Part shown: one piece after another, positions 25,277 through 33,311 of the stretch
Layout: each line of letters opens with the position of its first letter
Position numbering within the stretch: position 1 is the first letter of the stretch
Source: Streptacidiphilus anmyonensis
GTDB lineage: Bacteria > Actinomycetota > Actinomycetes > Streptomycetales > Streptomycetaceae
Assembly (NCBI RefSeq): GCF_000787855.1
Contig: NZ_BBPQ01000006.1
Location: 23,332 to 57,945, forward strand
Length of the DNA stretch: 34,614 nucleotides
Reading direction: 5' to 3'
Notes under the pieces: generated by a model
The model's database searches: none
Told to the model about the DNA's origin: nothing
What the model saw: only the letters and a program-made list of their open reading frames with translations
Position numbers and translations under genes: made by a program

Positions 25277-26005
25277 GTGGGGACCACAGCGACCGCGGCG
25301 GTACCGGAGCCGAAGTACTGGCAGCTGCGCACGGTTCTGGTCCGAACCATCGACGAGGAGTTCCGCACCGGCGAGGTGCTCCCCAACGAGCGCGACCTCG
25401 CGGCCCGCTTCGGGGTCGCCCGCGCGACCCTGCGCCAGGCCCTGGACCAGCTCGAGCTCGAGGGCCGCCTGGTCCGCCGCCGCGGCATCGGCACCCTGAT
25501 CGCCGCCCCCCGCATGGGCATCCCCGTCGCCGAGGCGTCCAGCCGCGACACCTGGCGCATCGTCGACTGCGGCATCGGCCCCGCGCCCGCGGCGGTCGCC
25601 GCGGCGCTCGGCGTCGCGCCCGGCGAGTCGGCCGAGGTCCACACCGTGCGCCGGGTCCGGATGATGGCCGGTCAGGCCGTCGGCACCGAGACGCTGTTCG
25701 TCCCCGCCGCGGTCATGCCCCACGTCCCCGGCTTCCTCGCGGAGTCCAGCAGGGCGCGGGCGGTGCTGAAGCAGTTCCAGGCCCTCCCGGTCGAGGGCGA
25801 ATCCCGCGCGGTCGAACTCGGCGTCGCCGAGGAGGAGCAGGCCCGCCTCCTGGAGCGCCCTCCGGGCATCCCCGTCCTCGTCCTCACCACGCGCTACGCC
25901 GGCGAGGCCGGCAGCACCCTCGCCGTCGCCATCTCCACCTACCGCGCGGACACCTGCAAGCTCACCTTCGGCGACGCGGGCGTGGAGGTCCGGGCCGCGT
26001 CCTGA
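25277..26005 (+). CDS. GntR/HutC-family transcriptional regulator (DasR-like)
   Basis: A 242-residue regulator. Residues 12-78 are the winged helix (KYWQLRTVLVRTIDEEFRTG, PNERDLAARFGVARATLRQALDQLELEGRLVRRRGIGTL in two parts). Residues about 85-235 form a UTRA ligand domain (RVRMMAGQAVGTETLF). The architecture matches HutC-type proteins such as DasR, which sense phosphorylated amino sugars or other small molecules; the ligand here is unknown. GTG 25277 has GGAGG (25267-25271) five bases upstream. A DasR-like operator over its -35 implies autorepression. The convergent ROK regulator hints at sugar-related control, but no sugar genes are adjacent. Confidence 0.88.
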   Translation: MGTTATAAVPEPKYWQLRTVLVRTIDEEFRTGEVLPNERDLAARFGVARATLRQALDQLELEGRLVRRRGIGTLIAAPRMGIPVAEASSRDTWRIVDCGIGPAPAAVAAALGVAPGESAEVHTVRRVRMMAGQAVGTETLFVPAAVMPHVPGFLAESSRARAVLKQFQALPVEGESRAVELGVAEEEQARLLERPPGIPVLVLTTRYAGEAGSTLAVAISTYRADTCKLTFGDAGVEVRAAS

Positions 26006-26035
26006 GGATGCGCTCCCGCCGGTAGTGGCGACACG

Positions 26036-26118
26036 CAGGGGCGCGCGGCTCCGCTGACGGGCGGCTGCTCCGCGTGGGCGCGACAAGCCACGGATGAGCA
26101 GAAGCCACCGACGAGCAG
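26036..26118. repeat. Degenerate streptomycete intergenic repeat plus a 17-bp direct repeat
   Basis: CAGGGGCGCGCGG at 26036-26048 and GCGCGACAAGCCAC at 26078-26091 are the two halves of an element that is contiguous at 33312-33340, here split by about 23 extra bases with an internal near-duplication (CGGCTCCGC / CGGCTGCTCCGC). It is followed by two tandem 17-bp units, AAGCCACGGATGAGCAG (26085-26101) and AAGCCACCGACGAGCAG (26102-26118), 15 of 17 identical. Confidence 0.55.
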
Positions 26119-26160
26119 ATGGTCCTCAAGGTGCGGGGTCATCCGCACGTCGGTGGCTTC
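26101..26160. terminator. Nested hairpin between gntR and the ROK gene
   Basis: Outer arms GAAGCCACCGACG (26101-26113) and its exact complement CGTCGGTGGCTTC (26148-26160); inner stem GTGCGG (26131-26136) with CCGCAC (26143-26148). The two converging genes end at 26005 and 26211, so this is a bidirectional terminator by position. The left outer arm is also one unit of the 17-bp direct repeat. Confidence 0.7.
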
Positions 26161-26210
26161 CCGCGCGGTGCGCCGTGCCTTGACGCGCCGCCACCACGTG
26201 CGGGAGCGGG

Positions 26211-27353
26211 CTACTGGTCCACCGAGAAGAGCTGCTTCTCCGCGTGGTCGAAAGCCAGCTTCACCGCGCCGATCGCGATCGCCGCGTCGCCCAGCGCGGC
26301 CAGCTGGACCTCCGGGGGGCGCAGGCAGAGCCGGCCCAGCTGCTTGCGCAGCGGCTCGACGACGCCGTCGAGGCCGCTGGCCCAGCCGCCGATGACGACG
26401 ATCTGCGGGTCCATCGCCAGGACCAGCGCGGCGACGTCGCGCACCAGGCGGGCGACGAAGCGGTCGCGGACGTCCATGGCGACGTGGTCGCCCTGCTGAG
26501 CCTGGCTCAGCACGCGGGCCACCGCGGCCTCGTCCAGGGGGTCGCGCAGCTTGCTCTCCGTCGTGGAGAGGAGCTGGGAGGGCTCGTCCTCCTGGCCGAG
26601 GAGGTGCAGGCTGCCGATCTCGCCCGCCGCGCCGCCGAAGCCGCGGTGGAGGCGGCCGCCGATGAGCGAGCCCGCGCCGGGGCTGAGGCCGGCCAGGACG
26701 AAGACGACGTCGCCCATGCCGACGGCCGCGCCCTTCCAGTGCTCGCCGATCGCGGCCAGGTTGGCGTCGTTCTCCACCAGCACCGGGCAGCGGAACGAGC
26801 GGCGCAGGCGGTTGGCCAGATCCAGGCCCGTCCAGCCCGGCAGGGCCGTGCCGAGCTGCACCACGCCGTCCGCGTCGACGACGCCCGGCGTGCCGACGCC
26901 GACCGCCCACAGCGACTCGCGGGAGATCCCGCCGCGGCGCAGCAGCTCCGCGACGGTGGTGCGGACCAGGGCCAGCCGCTCGTCGGCCTCGGTCGTCTCG
27001 TCGATGGGGTGACCGTACGCGCCGAGCGTGCGGCCGCGCAGGTCGGAGATGATGGCGCGGGCGCCATGGGTGCCGATCTCGATGCCGAGCAGATGCCCCG
27101 CCTCCGCGCGGAAGCGGAAGTGCCGCGCGGGGCGGCCGCGTTGCCGTACGCCCTCGTCGGCGGCCTCGACCTCGGCGACGAGGCCCGACTCGATCAGGCC
27201 CTCGATGACGCCCTCGACGGTGGGCCGGGACAGGCCCGTCTCGCCCACCAGCTGGGTGAGCGTCAGCACGGCTCCGTCGCGAAGAGCCCGCAAGGTCACC
27301 GCGGAGTTGATCCGCCGCAGCAGTGAGGAATCACCACCGGTGAGCTGGGCCAC
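26211..27353 (-). CDS. ROK-family transcriptional regulator
   Basis: A 380-residue ROK protein. Residues 8-65 hold a winged helix (LLRRINSAVTLRALRDGAVL, then LVGETGLSRPTVEGVIEGL). GRPA at 73-76 precedes the sugar-kinase-like domain with the phosphate loop LGIEIGTHGARA (89-100), GVGTPGVVD and VENDANLAAIGEHW. The ROK zinc signature CxCGxxGC, expected after GAAGEIG, is missing; LGQEDEPSQLL stands in its place. That makes kinase activity or a standard sugar site doubtful, so this is probably a pure regulator. GTG 27353 is supported by GGAAGG about seven bases upstream; longer readings to 27464 lack a ribosome-binding site. Target and ligand unknown. Confidence 0.9.
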   Translation of the reverse strand: MAQLTGGDSSLLRRINSAVTLRALRDGAVLTLTQLVGETGLSRPTVEGVIEGLIESGLVAEVEAADEGVRQRGRPARHFRFRAEAGHLLGIEIGTHGARAIISDLRGRTLGAYGHPIDETTEADERLALVRTTVAELLRRGGISRESLWAVGVGTPGVVDADGVVQLGTALPGWTGLDLANRLRRSFRCPVLVENDANLAAIGEHWKGAAVGMGDVVFVLAGLSPGAGSLIGGRLHRGFGGAAGEIGSLHLLGQEDEPSQLLSTTESKLRDPLDEAAVARVLSQAQQGDHVAMDVRDRFVARLVRDVAALVLAMDPQIVVIGGWASGLDGVVEPLRKQLGRLCLRPPEVQLAALGDAAIAIGAVKLAFDHAEKQLFSVDQ

Positions 27354-27488
27354 TCTCGGTCCTTCCGCGCTTCCCGTGTCCGTGGACGATGTATGGCGGA
27401 TGGTAGCCGGGGCGGTGAGGCATCGGCGAGCGTCATCGCAGCTCAGTCGGTGCTTCGGTATCAAACGGCAACACTTCGGGGGTGCTTC

Positions 27489-28667
27489 TCACAGCAGCGC
27501 GTACTGGCCCTCCGGGCCTTCCTCCAGGCGGTCCAGCACGGAGGCGGGCCGACGGGCGGCGGCCGGGACCGGGAGGATCCCCGCTTCGTGCAGGTCCGCA
27601 CGGGTGAACCAGGGGCCGCCGTCGGCGGTGAGCGCGCCTTGGACCGCAGTGAGCTCGGCCAGCAGGGCGAGGGTGGTCGTCAGCTCGATCAGGTCCGTCG
27701 TCGCCCGCTGCGGCCAGATCGTGAGGCCCAGCGCGCCGAGCGTCCCGCTGGGCGCGCCCCGGAAGGCGGTGCGGTCGGCGAACCACTCGCGGAGCGTGGG
27801 CTCCGCCGCCCAGGCCGAGGGCGGGACCGGCGCGAGCCGTCCCTCGCCGACCAGCAGCGTCTCCTCGTCGGCGTCGTAGCCGAGCTCCAGCGGGTGCCGG
27901 TCGACGGGGTTGCGTACGAAGGTCCGCCGGCCGTCCGGGGTGCGTAGCCCGGGACGGGCGTAGGTGTGCAGATCGACGACGCGGCGGCCCAGGGCCACGC
28001 CCTCGGTCCAGCTCGCCGCGGAACGCGGCAGCGGCACGGCGTCGCGCGGCGCGTCGGGGCGGGCGCAGACGGCGGCGATCCACGCCAGCACGTCGTCCGC
28101 GGTGACGGCGGTGGCGTAGGCGCGGCGCAGGAACCGCAGCAGGCCGGGCGCGAGGTTCGGCTCGCGGCCGTCGGGACGCCGGTGCAGCGGATGGACCCGC
28201 ACGCGCGGGTCGACGGGCAGCTCCGCGCTGACGGTGAGCGGCGCGGGGCTCGGCTGCCCGTCCGGCTGCACGAGCAGGTAACGCTGCTGCGGGCCGTCGG
28301 CGCGCCAGAGCTCGGGGCGCGCCTGGTCCAGCAGCCGCTGGTCGGCGAGCATCCAGGCGCGGTCCAGCGGCCGGTGACGGACCCGCACCAGCGGCGGCTG
28401 CTCGCCGGGTTCCCGCGACAGCCGGCGCGTGCTCGTGCGCTGACCGGGCAGTCCGGGGACGGCGGAATCGGGCGTCCGTGCCCGCGAGGGCTCGAACAGC
28501 TCCGCCCGCTCGGCCGCGTCCGCGGAGGCCAGGCGGCGCCAACGCTCCTGGAGCACCTCGGGATCGGCGGCGACGACCCACGCCCGACCGGTCCGGACAC
28601 CGCGCACGGTCCACGGCAGCAGGTCACCGAGGGACGCCGGCGTCTGCTCCCCACCCGAATCGACCAC
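27489..28667 (-). CDS. Orphan type ISP restriction-modification C-terminal-domain protein
   Basis: A 392-residue protein matching, from memory, the C-terminal target-recognition part of type ISP enzymes (LlaBIII/LlaGI class): PLDRAWMLADQRLLDQARPE, then EPNLAPGLLRFLRRAY, VTADDVLAWIAAV, EGVALGRRVVDLHTYA and YDADEETLLVGEGRLAPVPP. There is no helicase, nuclease or methyltransferase motif in it or nearby. Stand-alone proteins of this size are frequent in streptomycetes and automatically called type ISP enzymes, but a restriction role without partners is doubtful. The GTG at 28667 has no Shine-Dalgarno; TAGCAT ends seven bases before it, so the message is probably leaderless. It may bind DNA; function unknown. 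Confidence 0.72.
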   Translation of the reverse strand: MVDSGGEQTPASLGDLLPWTVRGVRTGRAWVVAADPEVLQERWRRLASADAAERAELFEPSRARTPDSAVPGLPGQRTSTRRLSREPGEQPPLVRVRHRPLDRAWMLADQRLLDQARPELWRADGPQQRYLLVQPDGQPSPAPLTVSAELPVDPRVRVHPLHRRPDGREPNLAPGLLRFLRRAYATAVTADDVLAWIAAVCARPDAPRDAVPLPRSAASWTEGVALGRRVVDLHTYARPGLRTPDGRRTFVRNPVDRHPLELGYDADEETLLVGEGRLAPVPPSAWAAEPTLREWFADRTAFRGAPSGTLGALGLTIWPQRATTDLIELTTTLALLAELTAVQGALTADGGPWFTRADLHEAGILPVPAAARRPASVLDRLEEGPEGQYALL

Positions 28668-28680
28668 ACGGACATGCTAA

Positions 28681-28943
28681 TGCGGTGCTTTCCGCCCCGG
28701 GCGGAGTCGCGACGCGGCCCGGGCCCGCCGCGTCGTGGTGCCCAGGCTGGGCTGCCGCGGGCCCGGTCGGCCTGCCGGGCACGCCTCCGTCTGCCTGGCC
28801 TGGCCGCCCCCGCTGCCTCCACGGGAGCGTTCGCCCTTGCTCCGACGCCGACGGTCCGACGTCGCCGAACCGGGGCGACCGGCCGCGTGCGTCGCGTCTC
28901 GGCTGGTGGAAATCCGGGCGGGCGGCTGGGCGCCGCTGCTTGG
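28681..28943. other. Non-coding gap between the type ISP gene and a GNAT gene
   Basis: No reading here has convincing codon pattern plus start. The only structure noted is a short hairpin TCCGCC / GGCGGA at 28691-28705, too close to the ISP start to terminate anything obvious. It should contain the -35 region of the leaderless ISP promoter and the promoter of the GNAT gene. Confidence 0.5.
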
Positions 28944-28952
28944 GTGGCGGTC

Positions 28953-29375
28953 GTGGAAGAACTGCGCATACGTACCGCCGAGGTGAGCGACGTCCCCGCC
29001 GTCCTCGGCTTCTGGAAGGCCGCCGCCGAAGGAACGAGCGTCAGCGACGACGTCGCCGGGGTGACCTGCCTCGTCGAGCATGACCCCGAGGCGCTGATCC
29101 TGGCCGAACGCGGCGGTGAGCTGGTCGGCACGGTCATCGCCGGCTGGGACGGCTGGCGCGCGAGCCTCTACCGGCTGGCCGTCCACCCGGACCACCGGCG
29201 TCAGGGCGTCTCCCGGGCGCTGCTCGCCACCGCCCACGCCCGGTTCCTCGCCGTCGGAGGCCGCCGCGCGGACGCGATGGTGCTGGTCGCGAACGAGACG
29301 GGGCAGCAGGCCTGGGCGGCCGCCGGGTACGAGCGCGAGGAGCACTGGCGCCGCTGGGTCCGCCCGCTGACCTGA
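28953..29375 (+). CDS. GNAT-family N-acetyltransferase
   Basis: A 140-residue single-domain GNAT: RIRTAEVSDVPAVLGFWKAA at the N-terminus, YRLAVHPDHRRQGVSRALL with the acetyl-CoA loop (RRQGVSRA) and the late VANETGQQAWAAAGYEREEH motif. It is small, close to ribosomal or antibiotic-type acetyltransferases, and the substrate cannot be assigned. The start is uncertain: GTG 28953 gives VEELRIRTAE; GTG 28944 would add three residues. Neither has a strong ribosome-binding site. GAGCC is repeated three times just after the stop (29374-29388). Confidence 0.83.
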   Translation: MEELRIRTAEVSDVPAVLGFWKAAAEGTSVSDDVAGVTCLVEHDPEALILAERGGELVGTVIAGWDGWRASLYRLAVHPDHRRQGVSRALLATAHARFLAVGGRRADAMVLVANETGQQAWAAAGYEREEHWRRWVRPLT

Positions 29376-29493
29376 GCCGAGCCGAGCCGACCTGACCTTG
29401 AGCTGACGTGAGCCGGGAGGTGCGCGGGCGGTCATCGCGGGCGCTCATCACGGGAGGTGTCGGCTGTCAGTGGCGGGGCGTACGGTCGGGCGT

Positions 29494-29859
29494 ATGGAGG
29501 CTCAACTGCCGCACACCCGCCCCGACCTGACCGAGCTGCGCGCCGTCGGCGGCGCGCTGCTGACGTTCCTGGCCGAGCGGCGGGAGCGCGACGCCGTCGT
29601 GCCCGACGAGCTCTGGCGGGCTGCGGAGCGGTTCCAGCCGCTGCTCGACGGGATCGATCCGGAGCCGGAGGAGGGCGAGGAGCTCTGGGAGTTGGCGCTC
29701 GCCCTGCCCGGTCTGCTGGCGCAGGCCGGCTCGGCCGCAGGTGCCGCAGGTGCCGCAGGCGCGGGAGGCGCGGGAGGCGCGGCAGGTGCCGCGCCGGGCG
29801 TCGGCGTCGGATTACTCGTGCGCGATGGCGTCGAGCACGTCGAGCCGCGAGGCGCGTAG
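29494..29859 (+). CDS. Small hypothetical acidic protein with an Ala/Gly repeat tail
   Basis: A 121-residue protein I do not recognise. Residues 1-75 are acidic and helical (RPDLTELRAVGGALLTFLAE, then PDELWRAAERFQPLLDGIDP), and look like a genuine protein. From about residue 80 the sequence is AAG/AGG repeats made by 9-bp DNA units, then a tail that overlaps the last 48 bp of the permease gene on the other strand. Convergent overlap suggests the original end of the gene has shifted. ATG 29494 has no strong Shine-Dalgarno. Confidence 0.5.
   Translation: MEAQLPHTRPDLTELRAVGGALLTFLAERRERDAVVPDELWRAAERFQPLLDGIDPEPEEGEELWELALALPGLLAQAGSAAGAAGAAGAGGAGGAAGAAPGVGVGLLVRDGVEHVEPRGA
29734..29787 (+). 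repeat. Six 9-bp tandem repeats
   Basis: Units GCCGCAGGT, GCCGCAGGT, GCCGCAGGC, GCGGGAGGC, GCGGGAGGC, GCGGCAGGT run head to tail and encode Ala/Gly triplets. Nine is a multiple of three, so copy-number change would alter protein length without a frameshift. Confidence 0.85.
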
Positions 29860-32382
29860 CGCCGGACCGAGGGCCGCGAGCAGGCCCACCACCGCCGCGC
29901 CGATGACCACCGCGATGATGGTCGACCACGGTATGGCCAGCGACTGGAGCCCCTTGGCCGCGAGCAGTCGCTGCGCCGCCAGCCCCCAGCCGAGCCCCAG
30001 CCCGAGGCCGAGCACGGCCCCGAACAGCGCGATGACGACCGCCTCCAGCCGCACCATCCGCCGCAGTTGGGCCCGCCCGAGTCCGATCGCGCGCAGCAGT
30101 CCGATCTCCCGGGTCCGCTCGATCACGGACAGCGCCAGGGTGTTCACCACGCCCAGGATCGCGATGATGATGGCGAGCGCCAGCAGCCCGTAGACCAGGT
30201 TGAGCAGCAGGTCGATCTGGCCGCGGACCAGCTTCTTGTAGTCCGTCTGGTCGCGCACCTGCACCTGCGGGTCCTTGGCGAGGGCCGTCGTCAGGGCGCT
30301 CTTGACCTGCTCCTTGCTCGCGCCCGGCGCGACGTTGACGAACACGATGTCGTCGAGCGCGCCCGGCACGTACTGACGCAGCGTCGAGGACGCGACCACC
30401 GGCTCGTCGGCGAGCCCGCCCGGGTTGGTGTCCGTGACGTCGATGCCGCCGACCGTCAGCGTGCCCGCCTTGCCGCTCTGGAAGAGGATCGTGACCGGGC
30501 TGCCCAGGTGGAGCCGGTGCGCGTCCGCGTAGTTGGAGCCGATCATGGCGTGGCCGGGCGCGGTTCCGGCGGCGACCGTGCCGGAGCGCATCTCGATGCG
30601 CACCACCTTGTCCAGCCCAGGGCCGGTGCCGACCACGACCGTCCTGTCCTGCGTTCCGTCGGCCGCGACGAGCGCGCCGCGCGTCCCCTGGCCGCGGACG
30701 ACGAGGCCCACGCCCGGCGTGGCCTGGACCGTGTCGGCCACCTCGTCCGGGAAGGGCAGCCCGGTGCTGTTCTGCACGATCAGGTCCGCGCCGATGGTCT
30801 TGTCGATCTGCGCGTCGAAGGAGGCCGCCATCGAGGAGCCGACCACCGACAGGGAGGCGACCAGCGCCAAGCCGATCATGAGCGCCGAGGCCGTCGCGCT
30901 GGTGCGGCGCGGGTTGCGCAGCGCGTTGCGCTGGCTCAGCGTGCCGACCGGGCCGAAGACCCGTGGGAACCAGCCGCCGACCAGCCGGATCACCGGCGTG
31001 GCGAGCACCGGCCCCACGATGATCAGGCCGACGAGGCTGAGCAGGACGCCCGCGCCGAGCAGGATTCCCGCCTGGCCGAGGTCCTTGTCCGTGGCCGCTC
31101 CGACCAGCAGACCCGCGGAGACGGCCAGCACCACCAGGCCCACCACGGCCCGGATCCGCAGCGGCGCGCCGCGCCCCGGGGTGTCGGCCTCGCGCAGCGC
31201 GGCCATCGGCGAGATCCGCGAGGCGCGTCGGGCCGGCAGGTAGGCCGAGACCGTGGTGGCGATGATCCCCACCGCGTAGGCCGCAACGACCGTCGGCCAG
31301 TGGACGGCCAGTTGGCTGCCCTTGAGCACCATGCCACCGCGCGCGATCAGCTTGATCAGCCCGAGCGCCAGGCCCACGCCGAGGAAGAGCCCGAGCGTCG
31401 AGCCGATCAGCCCGAGCAGCGCGGCCTCCACCAGGACGGAGCGGTTCACCTGCTCCCGGCTGGCCCCGAGGGCGCGCATCAGCCCGAGCTCCCGCGTGCG
31501 CTGCGCGACCAGCATCGAGAAGGTGTTGAGGATCAGCGAGACACCGACCAGCACCGCGATCCCCGCGAAGCCGAGCAGCGCGTCCTTGATCACCGACAGG
31601 AAGGTGCCGAGGGTCTGCGCCGCGTCCTTCGCGGTCTGCTCGGCCGTCTTCACGTCGTAGGCGCTGCCGACCACGGGCGCGACCCGGTCGCGCAACTGCT
31701 CGTTGCTGACGCCCTTCGCCGCCGTCAGGTCGACGGAGGTGAACACGCCGTCGTGCCCCAGCAGCTTGCGCTGCGCGGTCGCGGTGTCCAGGAAGACGAG
31801 CGTGGCGCCCGGGTTGGTGGTGTTGAACGTCGCGATGCCGCTCAACCGCACCGGGAAGCCGCCCGTCGCCCCGATGACGTGCAACTGCTGCCCGAGCACG
31901 AGGTGGTGCTTGCTGACGGTGTCGGCGTCGACCACCGCCTGCCCGTCCCCGGAGGGCGCGACGCCGGAGGTGAGGTCGACGGGCGAGTTCGGCCCCGGGC
32001 TCCAGTTGATCCCGATGGTCGGCGCGCCGCCGATCGCCCCGATGTCCTTGTTCTTCGCGTCCGTCAGCACGATCCCGGCCATCGCCACCCGCCCGCTGAC
32101 GCCCGCGACGCCGGGTATGTGCGCGACCTGCGGGATCAGGGAGGCGGGGACGGTCGGGACCGTCCCGGAGAAGTTCTGGTCGTTGCGGCCCGCGACGTCG
32201 TTGTGGGCGGTGATGCTGACGTCCGCCGAGGTGGAGCGGAAGAGACGGTCGAAGGTCGAGCCGATGGTGTCGGTGAACATCAGCGTCCCGGCGACGAACG
32301 CCACCGAGAGCACCACCGCCAGCATCGACAGGGCGAGGCGCCCCTTGTGGGCGAGGAAGCTGCGCAGCGTCGCCTTCAGCAT
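29812..32382 (-). CDS. FtsX-like ABC transporter permease (856 aa)
   Basis: A large permease with two FtsX blocks. The N-terminal helix (LSMLAVVLSVAFVAGTLMFT) leads to an extracytoplasmic domain to about residue 250. A three-helix block follows at about 265-390 (VGVSLILNTFSMLVAQRTRE). Two central helices near 410-470 precede a second extracytoplasmic domain. The final block spans about 735-850 (LGVVNTLALSVIERTREIGL). The architecture matches streptomycete transporters for lipids, peptides or antibiotics; substrate unknown. AGGAG lies six bases before the ATG. It is 22 bp after the ATPase gene and forms an operon with it. Its 3' end overlaps the small hypothetical gene on the plus strand. It has no adjacent two-component pair, unlike the 17.4-kb transporter. 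Confidence 0.92.
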   Translation of the reverse strand: MLKATLRSFLAHKGRLALSMLAVVLSVAFVAGTLMFTDTIGSTFDRLFRSTSADVSITAHNDVAGRNDQNFSGTVPTVPASLIPQVAHIPGVAGVSGRVAMAGIVLTDAKNKDIGAIGGAPTIGINWSPGPNSPVDLTSGVAPSGDGQAVVDADTVSKHHLVLGQQLHVIGATGGFPVRLSGIATFNTTNPGATLVFLDTATAQRKLLGHDGVFTSVDLTAAKGVSNEQLRDRVAPVVGSAYDVKTAEQTAKDAAQTLGTFLSVIKDALLGFAGIAVLVGVSLILNTFSMLVAQRTRELGLMRALGASREQVNRSVLVEAALLGLIGSTLGLFLGVGLALGLIKLIARGGMVLKGSQLAVHWPTVVAAYAVGIIATTVSAYLPARRASRISPMAALREADTPGRGAPLRIRAVVGLVVLAVSAGLLVGAATDKDLGQAGILLGAGVLLSLVGLIIVGPVLATPVIRLVGGWFPRVFGPVGTLSQRNALRNPRRTSATASALMIGLALVASLSVVGSSMAASFDAQIDKTIGADLIVQNSTGLPFPDEVADTVQATPGVGLVVRGQGTRGALVAADGTQDRTVVVGTGPGLDKVVRIEMRSGTVAAGTAPGHAMIGSNYADAHRLHLGSPVTILFQSGKAGTLTVGGIDVTDTNPGGLADEPVVASSTLRQYVPGALDDIVFVNVAPGASKEQVKSALTTALAKDPQVQVRDQTDYKKLVRGQIDLLLNLVYGLLALAIIIAILGVVNTLALSVIERTREIGLLRAIGLGRAQLRRMVRLEAVVIALFGAVLGLGLGLGWGLAAQRLLAAKGLQSLAIPWSTIIAVVIGAAVVGLLAALGPALRASRLDVLDAIAHE

Positions 32383-32404
32383 GGTCGGCTCCTGCTCCCG
32401 GCTC

Positions 32405-33184
32405 TCAGTCCGCGTCCGGCGCGGGCTGCGCGACCGGTCCGCCGCCGCGTACGTCGAAGCGGCGCATCCGTTCCAGCACGGCGTCGGCGGTGGGCCCCTC
32501 CAGCCGGTCCACGATCCGCCCGTCGGCGAGGAACAGCACGAGATCGGCGAACGAGGCCGCGTTCGGGTCGTGGGTCACCATGACGACCGTCTGCCCCAAC
32601 TCGTCCACGCTGCGCCGCAGGAAGCCGAGGACCTCGGCGCCGGAACGCGAGTCGAGGTTGCCCGTCGGCTCGTCCGCGAAGATCAGCTGCGGGCGCGCGG
32701 CGAGGGCCCGCGCGACGGCGACGCGCTGCTGCTGCCCGCCCGACAGCTCGTGCGGCCGGTGCCGCAGCCGGTCCCCGAGGTTCAGCGTTTCCACGACCTG
32801 CCGCAGCCAGGCGGGGTCCGTCCGGCGCCCCGCGATGTCGCCCGGAAGCGTGATGTTCTCCTCGGCGGTCAGCGTCGGCAGCAGGTTGAACGCCTGGAAC
32901 ACGAACCCGACGCGGTCGCGGCGCAGCCGCGTCAGCGCTTTGTCGCCGAGGCGCGACAGCTCCGTGTCCCCGACCCACACCTCCCCGCCGGTCGGTTTGT
33001 CCAGCCCCGCGAGGCAGTGCATCAGCGTCGACTTCCCCGAGCCCGACGGCCCCATGATCGCGGTGAACCGCCCGCCGTCGATCTCCACGTCCACGTGGTC
33101 CAGCGCGAGGACGGCGGTGTCACCGCTCCCGTACGCCTTGCTCAACCCCACCGCCCGCGCGGCGGGCTGTCCGCTTGCCGCCAT
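32405..33184 (-). CDS. ABC transporter ATP-binding protein (LolD/MacB type)
   Basis: A 259-residue ATPase: Walker A GPSGSGKST at about 45-53, Q-loop VFQAFNLL, signature LSGGQQQR, Walker B LIFADEPTGNLD and H-loop THD. The last 40 residues are an extra C-terminal tail (RIVDRLEGPTADAVLERMRR). It powers the 856-aa permease downstream. The ATG has GGGGGAAGG four bases upstream, a strong ribosome-binding site. It is first in the two-gene operon; upstream lie a short inverted repeat (33277-33296) and an intergenic repeat (33312-33340). Confidence 0.94.
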   Translation of the reverse strand: MAASGQPAARAVGLSKAYGSGDTAVLALDHVDVEIDGGRFTAIMGPSGSGKSTLMHCLAGLDKPTGGEVWVGDTELSRLGDKALTRLRRDRVGFVFQAFNLLPTLTAEENITLPGDIAGRRTDPAWLRQVVETLNLGDRLRHRPHELSGGQQQRVAVARALAARPQLIFADEPTGNLDSRSGAEVLGFLRRSVDELGQTVVMVTHDPNAASFADLVLFLADGRIVDRLEGPTADAVLERMRRFDVRGGGPVAQPAPDAD

Positions 33185-33276
33185 CCTGCCTTCCCCCTAG
33201 CCGGCGGGTGGAACAACATCCACACCGAGCGTAGGCCGCTGCCTTCGGGGCGGCATCCGCCGCAGGACCGAGGGAA

Positions 33277-33296
33277 CCCTGAGGGGGAATTCAGGG
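33277..33296. promoter_or_regulatory. Small inverted repeat upstream of the second ABC operon
   Basis: CCCTGA (33277-33282) and TCAGGG (33291-33296) with an 8-bp spacer, about 95 bp upstream of the ATPase gene. Could be an operator; arms are short and GC-rich, so chance is possible. Confidence 0.3.
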
Positions 33297-33311
33297 GGAG
33301 GTCGCACTCCC

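Noticed and set aside
30067-32583. 838-codon plus-strand open frame opposite the second permease
   Set aside because: Antisense shadow typical of very GC-rich DNA; the FtsX permease is clear on the other strand.
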